From NCBI GenBank assembly GCA_029876055.1, contig CM056880.1, forward strand, positions 1-64,000: a stretch of DNA of 64,000 bases, written 5' to 3'. This stretch comes from Madurella fahalii. Lineage: Eukaryota; Ascomycota; Sordariomycetes; Sordariales. This document shows positions 21,441 to 32,850 of this stretch, piece by piece (the first letter of the stretch is position 1; each line of letters begins with the position of its first letter). A program made the translations under genes and the position numbers. A model generated the notes under the pieces. The model was not told the DNA's origin, searched no databases, and saw only the letters and a list, made by a program, of their open reading frames with translations.

Positions 21441-21633
21441 TAAGCTTCGCAAGTCACCTAAAACGGGGCTTACGCTTAACTCCCTTAAAATACCTCTGGT
21501 AATTAAGGAAGCTATTTAAGGTTCTATCTAGGGATATCTAATTAAGAAAGCTGCTAAGCGGAATCTAGACCACTTTTAAGTCTCTTTAGATTTAATCAGA
21601 GGTAAAAGGACTGGGTTGTTCATCCTCCTACAT

Positions 21634-22059
21634 TGAAGTGGGGAATAGTGTACTGGCTGGATAGCACTCTAAGACAACTCTAGGACTTCGGGTCCGGCGG
21701 TGTAGGTCCGGGGTATCGGGTTCCCGGCCCTCCAGGCTGGATCAGGTGATCGGACTGAGAACCCACTTTTTTCTGTATTTAAGACTATCCTGACTGTCGG
21801 CCTCGACAGTCAAGGACAATCAAGATCAACAGTTCAACCAATTCTTTCTTTCGATTTACTTGCTCCATTGGGAGCTGTCTTTGCGGCCTCTCTCTGATCA
21901 GAGGGAGTCCTGCCTGTCTTTATTGCTACTTTGGTCCAAGCTGCGTTGCTGGGAATCCTGGTTTGTTGTCGGGTTTCTCAGTCGTTGTTCCTCCCCTTGT
22001 TTTGTTATCTTGTTATTTTGTTGATGGAGTGGATGTGTGTTTTCCGCTCTATTTCAACA
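21634..22059 (+). mobile_element. LTR-like sequence upstream of the gypsy remnant
   Basis: Begins TGAAGTGGGGAATAGTG and ends CTATTTCAACA. It contains TTTAAGACTATCCTGACTGTCG and a TTGTTTTGTTATCTTG stretch, and is diverged from 18903-19221. It may be the 5' LTR of the chromovirus that follows on the same strand. No matching 3' LTR was found right of 25000. Confidence 0.5.
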
Positions 22060-22385
22060 TAAAGTACCCGGTGTTAGAAAGACGGCCACGGCTAAGGCTA
22101 TCTGTTGAGGTGTAGTTGTGCACAAGGTAAGGTACACAGTGGATGATGGAAAAGAAGGAAGGTGAAGAAAAGACTTCAAAGTGCTTAATTCTTGATTCTA
22201 TCTAAGTGAGGGAAAGCCGTAGTTATTATAGATTTGATCTTGTCGGCCGTTTCGGCCTTCGGGATAATTGGAAAGGGGGCTTATTGTGGATCACCTGTTT
22301 ACTGTGGAGCTAATTTGAAGATCTCCTTGAATACGAGATTCCTTCGCTCCACAGATGAGATTATAGTGCGTTTAGAGATGCTGGA

Positions 22386-22582
22386 CCCTGTTCCGGGTGC
22401 TAGTGCCCTATTTCGGGTGCCAACGCCCTATCCCGAGTGCCAGAGCCCTGTTTTGGGCGTTGTGGCCTTCTGGGCGTTGTGGCCTTATTCCGGGTGCCGG
22501 AGTTCTGTTCTAGATGCCGAAGCTCTGTTCCAGACGTTGCGGCCCTGTCCCGGGTATCGTACCCTTGACCTAGGTGCTGTAT
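22386..22582. repeat. 20-bp minisatellite, ~10 units
   Basis: Ten units, nine of 20 bp and one of 17 bp, with consensus near CCCTGTTCCGGGTGCCAGNG. All are diverged from one another by transitions and a few other changes. The block lies directly before the reverse-transcriptase remnant and is GC-rich against its surroundings. The open frame across it is an artefact of the period. Confidence 0.8.
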
Positions 22583-22589
22583 TATCCCC

Positions 22590-25000
22590 AATACATTTTA
22601 TCAGGATAAAGTGGAATTTCTAGGTTATATTTTGACTCCCGAAGGTATCGGCATAGATTCGGTACGAATTTAGACTGTCTAAAATTGGCCTAAACTACAA
22701 TCCTATCGGGATATCCAAATTTTCTTAGGATTTTGCAATTTTTACCGTCGATTTATTCGAGGTTATTCAGAGATTGCATTACTATTAAGTAATTTACTAA
22801 AGGGGTTATAGAACAGACGAAAACCGGGAACTCTCCGGTTAGAGGCCGAAGAGTATACGGTATTTATACGACTTAAGAAAGCATTTCAAGATACGCCAGT
22901 TTTGTATTATTTCGACCCCGAACTCCCTGTTATCATTTAGATAGACGTCTCTGACTTTATAATAGGAGCTGTCCTGTTGTAGGTCCCGAAAAGGGGCCGA
23001 AAACGTCCTATTATATTCTAGTCAGCGAAGTTTTCTAGACTGGCCTAAGACTATAGAATTCCTAATAAAGAGATAATGGCTATTGTAGAAGCCTTTAAGC
23101 ATTGGCGATACTACGTTGAAGGGAGTTGCTATAAAGTCACTGTATTTTCGGATTACAATAACTTATAAAGGTTTATAAAGCAAAACCAATTGAACGGCCG
23201 ACAGGCTAGATAGTATATATATCTAGCAGGATTTGATTTCACTATCAAGTATCAGCCTAGGAAGCGAAATCCGGCTGATAGCCCCTCGAGAAGACTAGAT
23301 TATAAAGATAAAGAACGTCCTAATAGACTTAAGTAGATACCTACTTTTAAAAACAAAATTACTTGGGTAAACCGGATCAGAAAGCTAATTGCAGAAAGAA
23401 ATAAGATTGCCTATTATGTAGAAGAGAGTAAATTAGCTCGTATAAGAAACTCTGGTAAATCAGCTAGTACTCGGGTCGGAAAGACGACTATAGAAAGGGT
23501 TAAAGGAGCCTACTATATACCAGAGAATAGTGAAGATACTAGTATATAGGACCCTAGTAAACTAGCTAGTTAGAAACCCAAAATAATAGGTTGTCTCTTA
23601 GAAGTTACTATAGAATCGCTAAGTATTTACCTACTAGGACCTTAGGATTACTAAGAAGCCGATTAGCTTAGACGAAAGTAGATTGTTATTCGTTAATGTA
23701 CAAAAGAGTATACTCGACTGGAAGCGGTTTATACTACAGACCCGTCGAAGTCTATAAAAGAATTGATCCTAGAGCTGTAAGCTACGAATCTGGTAACTCT
23801 GAAAATTAAGGAAAGGCTGGTAAGTCCAGCCCGAAACTAGAGAGTTTTCCCGAATAGGTACTTAGATACAAGTAAGAATTACTATATTAAGGACGATTGT
23901 CCGTCCTAGCAGAGCAAGCTATTAAGTAGGTATTACTCTAGCTTTTTTATAACAATCCGTTAGCAGGTTATTTTAGTATCGAGAAGACTCTCGAACGGTT
24001 ATAAAGAAAATACTTCTAGTATAATATAACCAAAGATATCAAAAACTACTATAAAACTTGCTATACCTACTAAGTTAATAAGACAAGATAGTATAAACCG
24101 TATAGATTATTCGAATCGTTGCCGATTCTTATACGACCTTAGAGCAAGATCACTATAGACTTTATCGTAGGTTTTCCTATAGTAAAGAGTCCCGATAGCT
24201 CCAAGAAAGATATAATTCTAGTAGTTGTCAATTGGTATATAAAGATAAACCGATTTTTCTTAGTATCTACTACTATTACCAGCTAAGAATTAGTAGAGCT
24301 TATTTATAAAGAGATTGAACTTAAGTATAGCCCTATTAATAGTTATATCAGTGATCGAGGTTCTGTTTTTATATTACAGTTTTAAAGCGATTTATATTAC
24401 CTATAAAAGGTAAAGCACTAATAGATTATTAACCTCTGATTTCCTACTATATCGAAGGCAATATACAAGAGAGGAGGATACCTAGTATAATTAAAAGAAT
24501 TAAAAAACTTACTGAACTGAGAAAACAGTTAAAACAAAATTAGGCTAAAGCTATAGCAGTCCAGAAACGATATTACAACAAGAAGTATATAAAAAAGGAG
24601 TTTAAGAATAGAAGTTTGGTATTATTATCAACCTGGAATTTGAGATTTAAGTTACTAAGGATATTGATATCTAAATTCATCGGTCTATTTCATATTCTAA
24701 ACCGAGTCGGATTACTAGCTTATCGTTTGGTACTCCCGGATAAGTACGATTATTTATATAATATATTTCCTATATCAATATTGGAACTGTAGTACAGCCG
24801 AAAAGGAGACGATTTGTCTGTAATACCGATACCAGACCTTAAGGACGACAGAGAGTAAGAAGTTAAAGAGATTCGAGATAAGAGAAAATTCTAAGGTAAA
24901 ACCTTCTTTTTGGTTAAATGGGTAGGCTGGTCTTTAGAATATAATCAATAGGTATCAGAGGAAGATATAGCGAATATACCTAAGTTAGTATTATAATTTC
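22590..25000 (+). mobile_element. RIP-degraded Ty3/gypsy chromovirus pol
   Basis: Plus-strand translation with many TAG/TAA codons at former Gln, Trp and Arg positions gives the domains of a chromovirus polyprotein in order. The end of reverse transcriptase reads KWNFLGYILTPEGI and FLGFCNFYRRFIRGYS. RNase H reads LYYFDPELPVII, IDVSDFIIGAVLL, KHWRYYVEG and YLAGFDFTIKYQPRKRN. The integrase zinc-finger and core region include CYT, PIRP, KITIDFIVGFPIVK and a YISDRG motif. A C-terminal chromodomain reads FLVKWVGWSLEYNQ, then VSEEDIANIPKLV. Gag, protease and the N-terminal half of reverse transcriptase are missing or unrecognisable left of 22590. The element is dead. Confidence 0.85.
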
Positions 25001-25214
25001 GAAAAATACGCGAAAACTAGCGAAAGTACAGGTAATAAGATATTAATTAATATCTACCTATATAAAGCTATATCCCGGGGTATACCAGATACTAACTCTA
25101 ACCGAAATACTATAGAAAAACCCCCCGAAAATAATATAAACCTCAGAAAATTAAAGTCGGTACTAGCTCTAAGTTAGGAGCTACCTCTATCTAAACCTAC
25201 TAGGCCTCTGCATC

Positions 25215-26060
25215 CTCTATATTGACGGCGATCTCCTCCTTAACCTTCTTGAGGAAACGGCACTTAGTGCCCGACTAACCTACAAAACCAATATCGCTAA
25301 GTAATAGACGAGCGACAGACTGTACCTCCTAGGCGCGTACCTCAGACTCGTACTACGAAAAGTCAGCGATGACTCAGTAGGAATATAGTAACTAAGACTG
25401 ACCTCGATATTGCAGCCGCGGTTCCAACTAGGGCGGGACGACTGCCGTAGACGGAGTTGGCTATATAGCGCGACTATAGAGCAATATACCATATAAGCTT
25501 ACTATCGAGATGTTAGCGATTTGCATATGAAAACAAGCGAGATAAATGTACTTATAGAAGACGGCTTGGTAATACCGGAAATGCCAAATTAACGGCGATA
25601 AGCGGTCTCGGCGGCGTCGAAAGCCCCGACCAGATCTTTAGTGGCGGCAGCGATCTTTTTGCGGCTACGGCGGGACAGCGTAGAAACTTAAAGGCAATTA
25701 CCCTCCTCGTCGAGCTCGCCCTCGGTATCCTCTATACGATAATCGACGATAGTACGAGCCGTGTCGATAAGGATTATAACGTCGACGGAGTCGCCAACCA
25801 TTCCGGCAGCGGCCTATAATCGTTAGTAAATCCCCCGCCAATCCGCCGAAAATGTATATAACTTACCGGCACACACAACTCTTTCTTTGCATTACAATAG
25901 GAGCAACGTAAGGAGGTCGACTACTCGAAAGAACAGTCAATCGTAAGGACCTCGCCGGAGCGAGGGTTGGTGTTTTTAAACGCCGAGTAAATGCATTTCA
26001 TATACGGCATAACCTCGGCGGCGGAGGCGGCGAAAGCGTCTATCGCGACGGAAAGGTGAC
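25215..26060 (-). pseudogene. RIP-degraded unidentified gene with CxxC motif
   Basis: A minus-strand frame can be followed through one intron of 53 bp (25814-25866, GTAAGT donor, TACTAAC branch site, TAG acceptor). The upstream part reads SVAIDAFAASAAEVMPYMKC, then a CSYCNAKKELCVP metal-binding-like motif just before the intron. After it come DSVDVIILIDTARTIVDY, an acidic stretch, RSRKKIAAATKDLVGAFDAA and, further on, SVARLLLSDIGFVG. In-frame stops sit where Gln or Arg codons would be expected (for example SFE-stop-STS). The start codon is not found. I do not recognise the family. The low-complexity GAGA/GGA tract at 26080-26125 lies upstream. Confidence 0.5.
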
Positions 26061-26565
26061 CGAAGCGATGCCGAAAAGAGAGAGATTGAGAGAGAGAGAA
26101 AGAGAGGGAGGGGAGGACGGAGTAGGTAGCGGACTATATACGAGAGCCGGGCAAAAAGCGAGCGAAGCGAAATATATAGAAGAGGGCCTAAAGAAAGAAA
26201 AATTTTGGAAAAGGTAGGAGAGGAGAGGGGTATTTATACCCGAGGAGAAACAGCCAATGCACGTCTGCAAATTTACAACTATACATAAGCCTTGTAATTA
26301 AGCAGTCGTATAATCTTTATACGTTTTGAAGTTGCGAGGACAATACGTGAGTTCGGATAGAAATCCGGACGATTCGGCCGTGATTCGGATCTCAGGCCCG
26401 AACCGGGAAAGTAGGACCTCGGAGCCGCGAACCCTACTACAGCCCGACAACCGGCCGAACTTTTCCCGAAAACCTCCCGACTATAAGACGACTCACTCCT
26501 TACCCCAAACTATCGTTTCTCCTTTCCTACCACACCGCTCGTTAGAGCGGATGGACTGTAAGGTC

Positions 26566-26856
26566 TGTCGGAAACACGGCACCTCTGAATCTTGGGAAAT
26601 GACAGTTCAGGATTTTATGTGTGTCTTCTCTTGATTGTGTTGATTGTCCCTCTTGTGTTCTGTTGCTCTCCTCTGTCCCGTCTATCTTTGCTGGAGAGAT
26701 TGCTCCTTTTATAGACGAGATACGCGTACAGGATGACGTCCGTACACTGGCGCAGTTAGCTGCCAGCCTGCTTTAGCTGACTAGAATACATGGGTTTGAC
26801 TCCTGCACTAGATCCTGTGATCCTGATCCTTGGACTAGCGCCTGACCCTTTTGACA
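26566..26856 (-). mobile_element. Solo LTR, minus strand, with AGGTC target duplication
   Basis: A 291-bp element that reads TGTCAAAAGGGTCAGG...TTCCGACA on the minus strand. It is flanked by AGGTC at 26561-26565 and again at 26857-26861. It carries a TATA box (CTATAAAAGG on the minus strand) and matches 19288-19555 in inverted orientation. Its ends match the 27178-27438 family, so all these LTRs are related. Confidence 0.85.
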
Positions 26857-26861
26857 AGGTC

Positions 26862-27172
26862 CACCGGTTCAACACTTATCCATTTACGCGGCTACGAACA
26901 GCACTCGACGTACACCTGATATCCACCCGATGTCATCCCAAGTCTTACCCCCTAAGTTCAGACGATCCTTAGCGGTAAGGAACCTGAGGACAGGTTCTAC
27001 AGAGGGGAGGATAATTTATAACGAGAGTCTCCAGACGAAAGTCAGGAGGACCTGCCGAATGATACTGGATGATGTCACGATACAGGATAGATAAGAACCC
27101 CGTAAGGGAACTCTCTCACGCGGGGCACTTCTGATCCGCAAGGATCAGTCTCTGTGTAGTCAATGACAATAG
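26862..27172. other. Spacer between two solo LTRs
   Basis: About 310 bp with no gene. It carries short imperfect palindromes (for example TGATCCGCAAGGATCA near 27132). The open frame at 26790-26972 mostly reads through the LTR and is not supported. Confidence 0.5.
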
Positions 27173-27177
27173 GAGGC

Positions 27178-27438
27178 TGTCAAAAAGGTCAGGAAGCTGG
27201 ATCCTGGATCTGCAAAACACGAACCCGGATCAGTGTGATCCGGATTAGTGCGACTCGGATAAGTGTGATCCGATCTCTCGGAGACCCGTCAACCTGGGTC
27301 TCCGTGGTCCAGGAAATTGGGAATAAGAAGGAGATTCACCTCCGTTAGACAAAGAAGAAAGAAAGAGATCCAAAAAAAAAAAAAACTTTTCCATCCTAAA
27401 TTCAACTCCGAACGTTCAGAGGTGCTGTGCATCCGACA
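27178..27438 (+). mobile_element. Solo LTR with GAGGC target duplication
   Basis: A 261-bp element beginning TGTCAAAAAGGTCAGG and ending GCATCCGACA. It has GAGGC at 27173-27177 and 27439-27443. It is nearly collinear with 1045-1308, including GATCCTGGATCTGCAAAACA and TCTCGGAGACCCGT. An A-run of 14 bases sits at 27372-27385. The low divergence from the 1045 copy suggests both inserted more recently than the gypsy remnant decayed. Confidence 0.88.
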
Positions 27439-27559
27439 GAGGCTATTCGTGAAGCTATCGCCTACTGATCGAACCCTTTTCGGTACTGAGACATCGTAGT
27501 CCATCTCCCTCCGTGTTCCCAGAACAACCCCCTTTACAGCAAAAGTCGATAAACTTATG

Positions 27560-29682
27560 TTCTAGCTTATAGAAAGCTAAAGAAACATTCGAAGACATAC
27601 TTCTACCTACAATCGACGTATATCCTAAGAGATAGTATATCAGTATTAAGACAGCTAAAGTATCCGAGACTATACTTACTCTTTAAGTTCTACGCCACAG
27701 TACGGTACAGGACACTTTCCCACACTTTATAGCGGCCATAGAGATGGTTAGTATACGTCTTAACAGTTGTCCTTCATAAGGGAAACAAGATTGTTAGTAG
27801 CGGATATACCTTCCATACTTTATAGCAGAGCGACACAGAATAGTATGTTTAAGAGTCTCTCTCGTTCTGGCATTATATAGCACAAGCAGTTGAATTGAGA
27901 ACGTTCTCGGTCTATATAGTATATCCCTTTACGCTCTAATGGGTGCACTCGGTCCTAGGTACTACGGACCTTATTAAACTCCTCCTTCTCAAGTATACAC
28001 CTTTTCCAGTACAGCTGGTTCTGCCTTGACCTAAGCTCCTAGGAAGCCACTAGTAAGTCGGTAGTATTTATCTCAGTAGTAAGATACTCTACTTCCTTGG
28101 TAATAGCAACGTAATCTTCTCTCTATCTTAGTTCGTCCTATATCTTTACAGGCAATAATAGAAAGAGTTCGGAATTCCTTTTCACTATCATAGACCAGAA
28201 ATCCTCAGCTTAATCGCTTCAAAGAAGGAGTTTAAAAAGACTCGCTAGACCGTCTACGACTATAATAGAGCTGAGATAATCTCTAGTCATAGTCATCTAG
28301 TTTGTATATACAGCAAACTTCATTAACTCCTCTTTTAAATAGCCATTTCCTAGACTCCAATTAGCTAACTATATCATAGAAGAAACGAGCAGAGGTCATA
28401 CGGGTAGCTTGGATAAGGGCTTCTCGGCGACTGCCGTAGATTGTCATAGGGTATCCCATCCCCGCTCGTATTAATAATTCTCTAATCTGTAAGCAGAAGG
28501 TAGACGCCATCTATATCTTCGTAGTTGGTCCGTAGAGAGACATTTCTAGAAAAACAGGCAGATCTAGAACGTAATCGGCCCATTCAAGTTCCTAGTACTA
28601 TTGATCTGTCGGGGGCCGGACTGCCAAGACTTACTCGACCGTATTATACTTTTTGAATGCCCCAGCTGAAATAGATATTACAAGAATAAACAGAATCAGA
28701 TTGAGAATAAGAGGTTAGCTAGGCAAAAGCTTATATAATATGTATATCGGCCTTTACCGAATCTAATTAGCCTCTGAAGCAGCTATATTTATCGAGATAT
28801 CCTAAGCTCACCTTTACTATTCCTTATCATACATTCCCTTCGCAAACTCTCTCTTCAAACTGAAACGCAGTTCTAGCTCGCCATCCTTCTATACAACCAG
28901 TATTACCGTATCCTATGACATGTCAGCTCAAGTCCTCGAGATTCACAGAATACCAACTTTATAACATAGCCCTTTGCCGATTCCTTTCCACGACTCCCCT
29001 TCGCTAATCTCGTCTACTCTAGCCGATATAAAAACATAATACTTGAGTTTGCCGCTAATAAGTACCCGAGAGCCCTCGTAAACATATTTATACCCATTAT
29101 TCTACCAAAGTTGTCTCTCTATATACATATGGTTCTCAAGTATAAGGTAAGTCCTTGGTTACGTAGCCATTGACAAGCTAAGTTTTCTCCTTAGCAGGCT
29201 CTTAATGTACTAACTACAGTATTAGCAATGTAGTAGTACTAGGGAGATGTAGAACTTACATTGGTAATAGAATCGTTTATCATCTCTCGAGATCAAGGAA
29301 TTAGGGTTATCTATATTCCAGCTAGAGACAAAGCATCAGAAATAGTTTTATATGGTTTGGACGGTCGGCTTCCCGTTTGGGTCAAATACTCCTTTAATCG
29401 AATTGGCCATGAATTCGGCGAAATGCTTCAACGATTTCAAGCTATACTGAATAGCCTTAAGGTATATCGTTTTATATCTTATAGATTATTAGCAATTAGG
29501 GACTGGAATTCTAGGAAGGTAACCTACTCAAACCAAAGCTCCATTTGCACGTCATATTTTCCCTTAGTATAATCCAAGACATCGTATGGGATAGGATTGT
29601 CATCAGCATCCGTATCGTTGTCATTGAAGCTATTCTCTTCAGCATATCTCCTTTTCTCCTCTGCCGTTCTTTTCTTAACCAT
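27560..29682 (-). pseudogene. RIP-degraded DUF3435 (tyrosine-recombinase-like) gene
   Basis: Minus-strand translation starts at 29682 with MVKKRTAEEKRRYAEEN and keeps family-like segments. Near 28430 it reads QIRELLIRAGMGYPMTIYGS followed by RREAL, the Arg-containing recombinase-like core. Near 28000-28150 it reads REDYVAITKEVEYLTTEINT and ELRSRQNQLYWKR. Further on come MPERERLLNILF and SMEGIS. A C-terminal zinc-finger-like KCPVPYCGVELKE lies near 27680. Stops fall at former Gln, Arg and Trp codons. DUF3435 proteins include the captain recombinases of Starship elements and other Crypton-like families. The catalytic Tyr cannot be identified with confidence here. Several frame changes suggest indels as well as RIP. 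Confidence 0.65.
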
Positions 29683-29861
29683 TTCGGAGTCGACTGCCAC
29701 CAGGTTAAGATGGGATGGCGACGTTTAACAACTAAATGAATAAATCCGCTTGCCGAATATCTCAGTTTGAGGCTTTGTAAATGAAGAAGACGGGGATAAA
29801 GAAATAATAGGGGACTTAAACTGGGTTTTATGTGACTTTCAGTGGGGGAGGGAAGGGGGGT

Positions 29862-29877
29862 GGGGGGGGGGGGGGGG
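29862..29877 (+). repeat. Run of 16 G
   Basis: Sixteen consecutive G follow GGGGGAGGGAAGGGGGGT. This is a homopolymer tract at the edge between the repeat-rich and gene-rich parts, prone to length error in sequencing. Confidence 0.9.
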
Positions 29878-29899
29878 CGTCCCCAGTTTTGGGACACAG

Positions 29900-31796
29900 G
29901 TTGCCCAAAATTGGGACCTCGCGAAAAGTTGCCATTCGTGCCGCAGAGTACTGCCTACTCGTTTAAACCATGTTTGGTGATTTCTCTGATCATTTCCTAA
30001 TCAAATCCTGAGCAGTGCCTGACTAGCGCCTGAGCAAGGTGGCTAGGGTGGTGCGGGTGACTGGGGTTGGCGAGGGCAACTTTAGGGTAAAACAACCGGA
30101 CTTGACGAATGGGGTGTCCAAAACGGCCCTGGAGTCGGCCTTGTCATGAGTGAAATGATACTGGAAGGTAAGGCCAAGAGTGCTGATATTGAATCACTTG
30201 ATCCAAGGCATTGGATGTAGTACCGTACCCGAAGATCGAACTGGAGCTGTTACGACAGAGATAGCAAAAGGAAGTGTTCAGGGTAGATTTGTGCCCAATT
30301 GCAAAGAAAGTGACCAGGTACTACCCAAACTATCTTTCTAAACTGCCAATTAGTTCACATTGTGGTAGGATCAGTGGGGGTATTCATTCAGCCAGCCACC
30401 ATCTGAACTGTCACATTGTGCTGCAGCCACCCCAAGCGACTGCAGGGCCTCACACAACCATTCCTCCTCACTGTGGTAGCCTGTCTGGTGGCTAACCAAA
30501 CCGAGCGCTTCAGTGCTTCCCTTTGTGGAGTTAATCCTGCATTGAGGATATTGTGCCGGAAGAGACGGAGGGAGGCTAAGGATACAAAAGGGTGAGGGCG
30601 CAGCTCAGCGGCATACCAGACGTGGAATGGACAGTGTATTACATTTTGTAGGCTGTCAGGATAATACTGGATGACTGATTGTCTTAACTTTGCTTAATTA
30701 TATTTCGTACCTTCTCGACAGGGATTCTATATTTATAAGCGAATTCTAGCATTACTTGTCCCGTATCAATAAGACAGTGGTCTTAAATCTCAACGCCTGG
30801 ATCTACTTCTTATTGTTTCATGTGAACATTCTAGGTTTTGGATGTTAATGTTGGGATACTTATTTCTCATGAGCGGGTTTGTTTGAAGAAGTAGCCCTAA
30901 CTGAGACTGCCCTGGGCCCCGAACTGGTATGTATCAAGTGGACAGGAGAACGATCGCGCAGTAGGCAGTAGGACAAATCAGAACTGACCAGAAAATGGGC
31001 TCAAGGCACTGCTGCCACAAACACAGAACATCCAGCGGAGGGTAATTACGGTGGCTACCAAGCCAATCCTCCAGCCCTCGTTTTAATTAGGATTTAGAAA
31101 GAGGGGCTCCAGAAATGGGACCTTCACGTCCCTATCCATGGCCCCTCTCGACCGATTAGGGGAGGGGAAGCCGAAATCATTCTGGTAAGAGCGTCGCGTA
31201 GAATTTTGACAACCCTGTGGTATGGAGAGCGTAGGGTTCCAAGTTAGCCGACGGTGAAGCGAGCCTGATTTGACCAGGCATGATGAAGGCTTTTCTTTCA
31301 GCGCATAATTCCCGACTCACCTGCAATATTTCCGTACCAGCAATACACTCATCTTCGGTTTGGATCTTGGGGTGCCGAGATTACCTACCAAGCCTCCATT
31401 GCGTAAGACCGCTGACGGTCGATCACCGTTCTTCGAGTTGCTACAACGATGAATCAGGTGTGGCCGGGAGGGTTCTTGAAACAGGGTGTTAGCCAGATAA
31501 TTGATTAATACCTGACTTGAACATCTTGGATGTTGCGTGAAGCATACTCATTTGCCTCGTGCTAGCCGGGCGATCTGACGACTGGTCCCAGTCCCGCTAG
31601 TAGCAGCTACTAAGGTAGTTCCAACCCCGCATTTCAAGACTCGCCATTCACTGAGGTGACCCGACCACGGCACAGCAGCGATTGTGTTGCCTGTACTTCG
31701 TACATTAGGTATATTATTCCCCATGATTCCCCAGTCTCCCGCATCCTAATCCCCACCTTTCATTGATTGAATTACGAAATTGCATTGCCCAACGCC
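29900..31796. other. Intergenic boundary zone without a gene
   Basis: About 1.9 kb between the DUF3435 remnant and the first gene of the conserved block. GC content rises and RIP-like AT runs fade from left to right. A near-repeat (CACATTGTG...AGCCACC) recurs at 30356-30440. No protein motif is visible in any frame. Confidence 0.5.
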
Positions 31797-32497
31797 ATGA
31801 CAACGGTCACTGCTCTCTTCGTCATCGACATCCAAAATGATCTCGTAACCGACCAAAATACGAGGATCCCCCATGCGGAGCGGATCAGAACGGCCGGCAA
31901 TAAAATCCTATCCACCGTTCGGGGAATCATAGATGCGCATCAAGCCAGCAAACCTCAGGCTGATCCGCCAGCGATTCTCTTCTTTGTCCAGCACCAGGAG
32001 AAACCAGAAGATGGGCCTCTTGTCGTAGGTAGTGAGGCATGGAAGCTTGTGTTTGAGCCGCGCACAGATTTTCCCTCAGAGTCCGTGGTTCAAAAAACAA
32101 CTGGTAAGTGTTGGCCGACAGTTGCCCGGGCATTACATAGCCCTATTTAAGAGCAGACGATGCTTAGTCAATTCTAGGTGACACATTCGAATCCAATCCG
32201 GAACTTGCCTCGTTTCTCGGGGACTTAGGCGTACAAGAGATCATTGCCTTCGGAGTCCAGAGCGAATGTTGTGTCGAATCCACCTGCAACGGCGCCCTCG
32301 AGGCGGGGTTCAGGGTGACGCTATTATCAGGAGCCCATTCAACATACGGCACAGCGGAGAAAACGGCCGAAGAAATTGAAAGCGAGGTGGAAGCGCGGCT
32401 GGAGTCTAAAGGAGCCAAGATTGTAAGGTGGGAGGCGGCAATTGCTGGGTGGGAGAGAAACGGAACGATGTCTTGCGATGAGCTAGGACGCCTCTGA
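31797..32497 (+). CDS. Isochorismatase-like cysteine hydrolase
   Basis: Two exons, 31797-32103 and 32178-32497, separated by a 74-bp intron (GTAAGT donor, CTAG acceptor), encode 208 residues. The three catalytic positions of the isochorismatase-like fold are present: Asp11 in FVIDIQNDL, Lys100 in VVQKTTGDTF (split from its next codon by the intron) and Cys134 in GVQSECCVEST. The length is usual for the family, which hydrolyses amides or vinyl ethers (nicotinamidase, streptothricin hydrolase and similar activities). The substrate cannot be read from sequence. No targeting signal is seen, so it is probably cytosolic. The ATG at 31797 was chosen because the upstream in-frame start would be TTG. 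Confidence 0.88.
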
Positions 32498-32850
32498 TGA
32501 TCAGTTTGTGGTGAGATCACTACTGTGGCTATTCTAAGAGTTTCCAACATACACACGCTTTCAATCCTACTGCTGAAATGAGGTATTCTTTCCAATTGGT
32601 ATAGTGGCTGAGTGTTTGTACGTTCCGGCCATCCTATGGAGCTACCCTGAACGTGTACTTGCTGATGGTGGCCTCTGCAACGCTGTTGTTGTGTTGGGGG
32701 ATGTGCACCTCGCTGGTAAGGGTTAGGGTTTGCTATCATCTGACGCGTCTAAATTTCCTGGCCGACCCAACGCGGTTTTGGCAAGCGTAGAGCAACGCGT
32801 CAAGTCTCAACCGAGGAAGAAGATTGTGAGGCGTGTCAAACAGGAGATCG

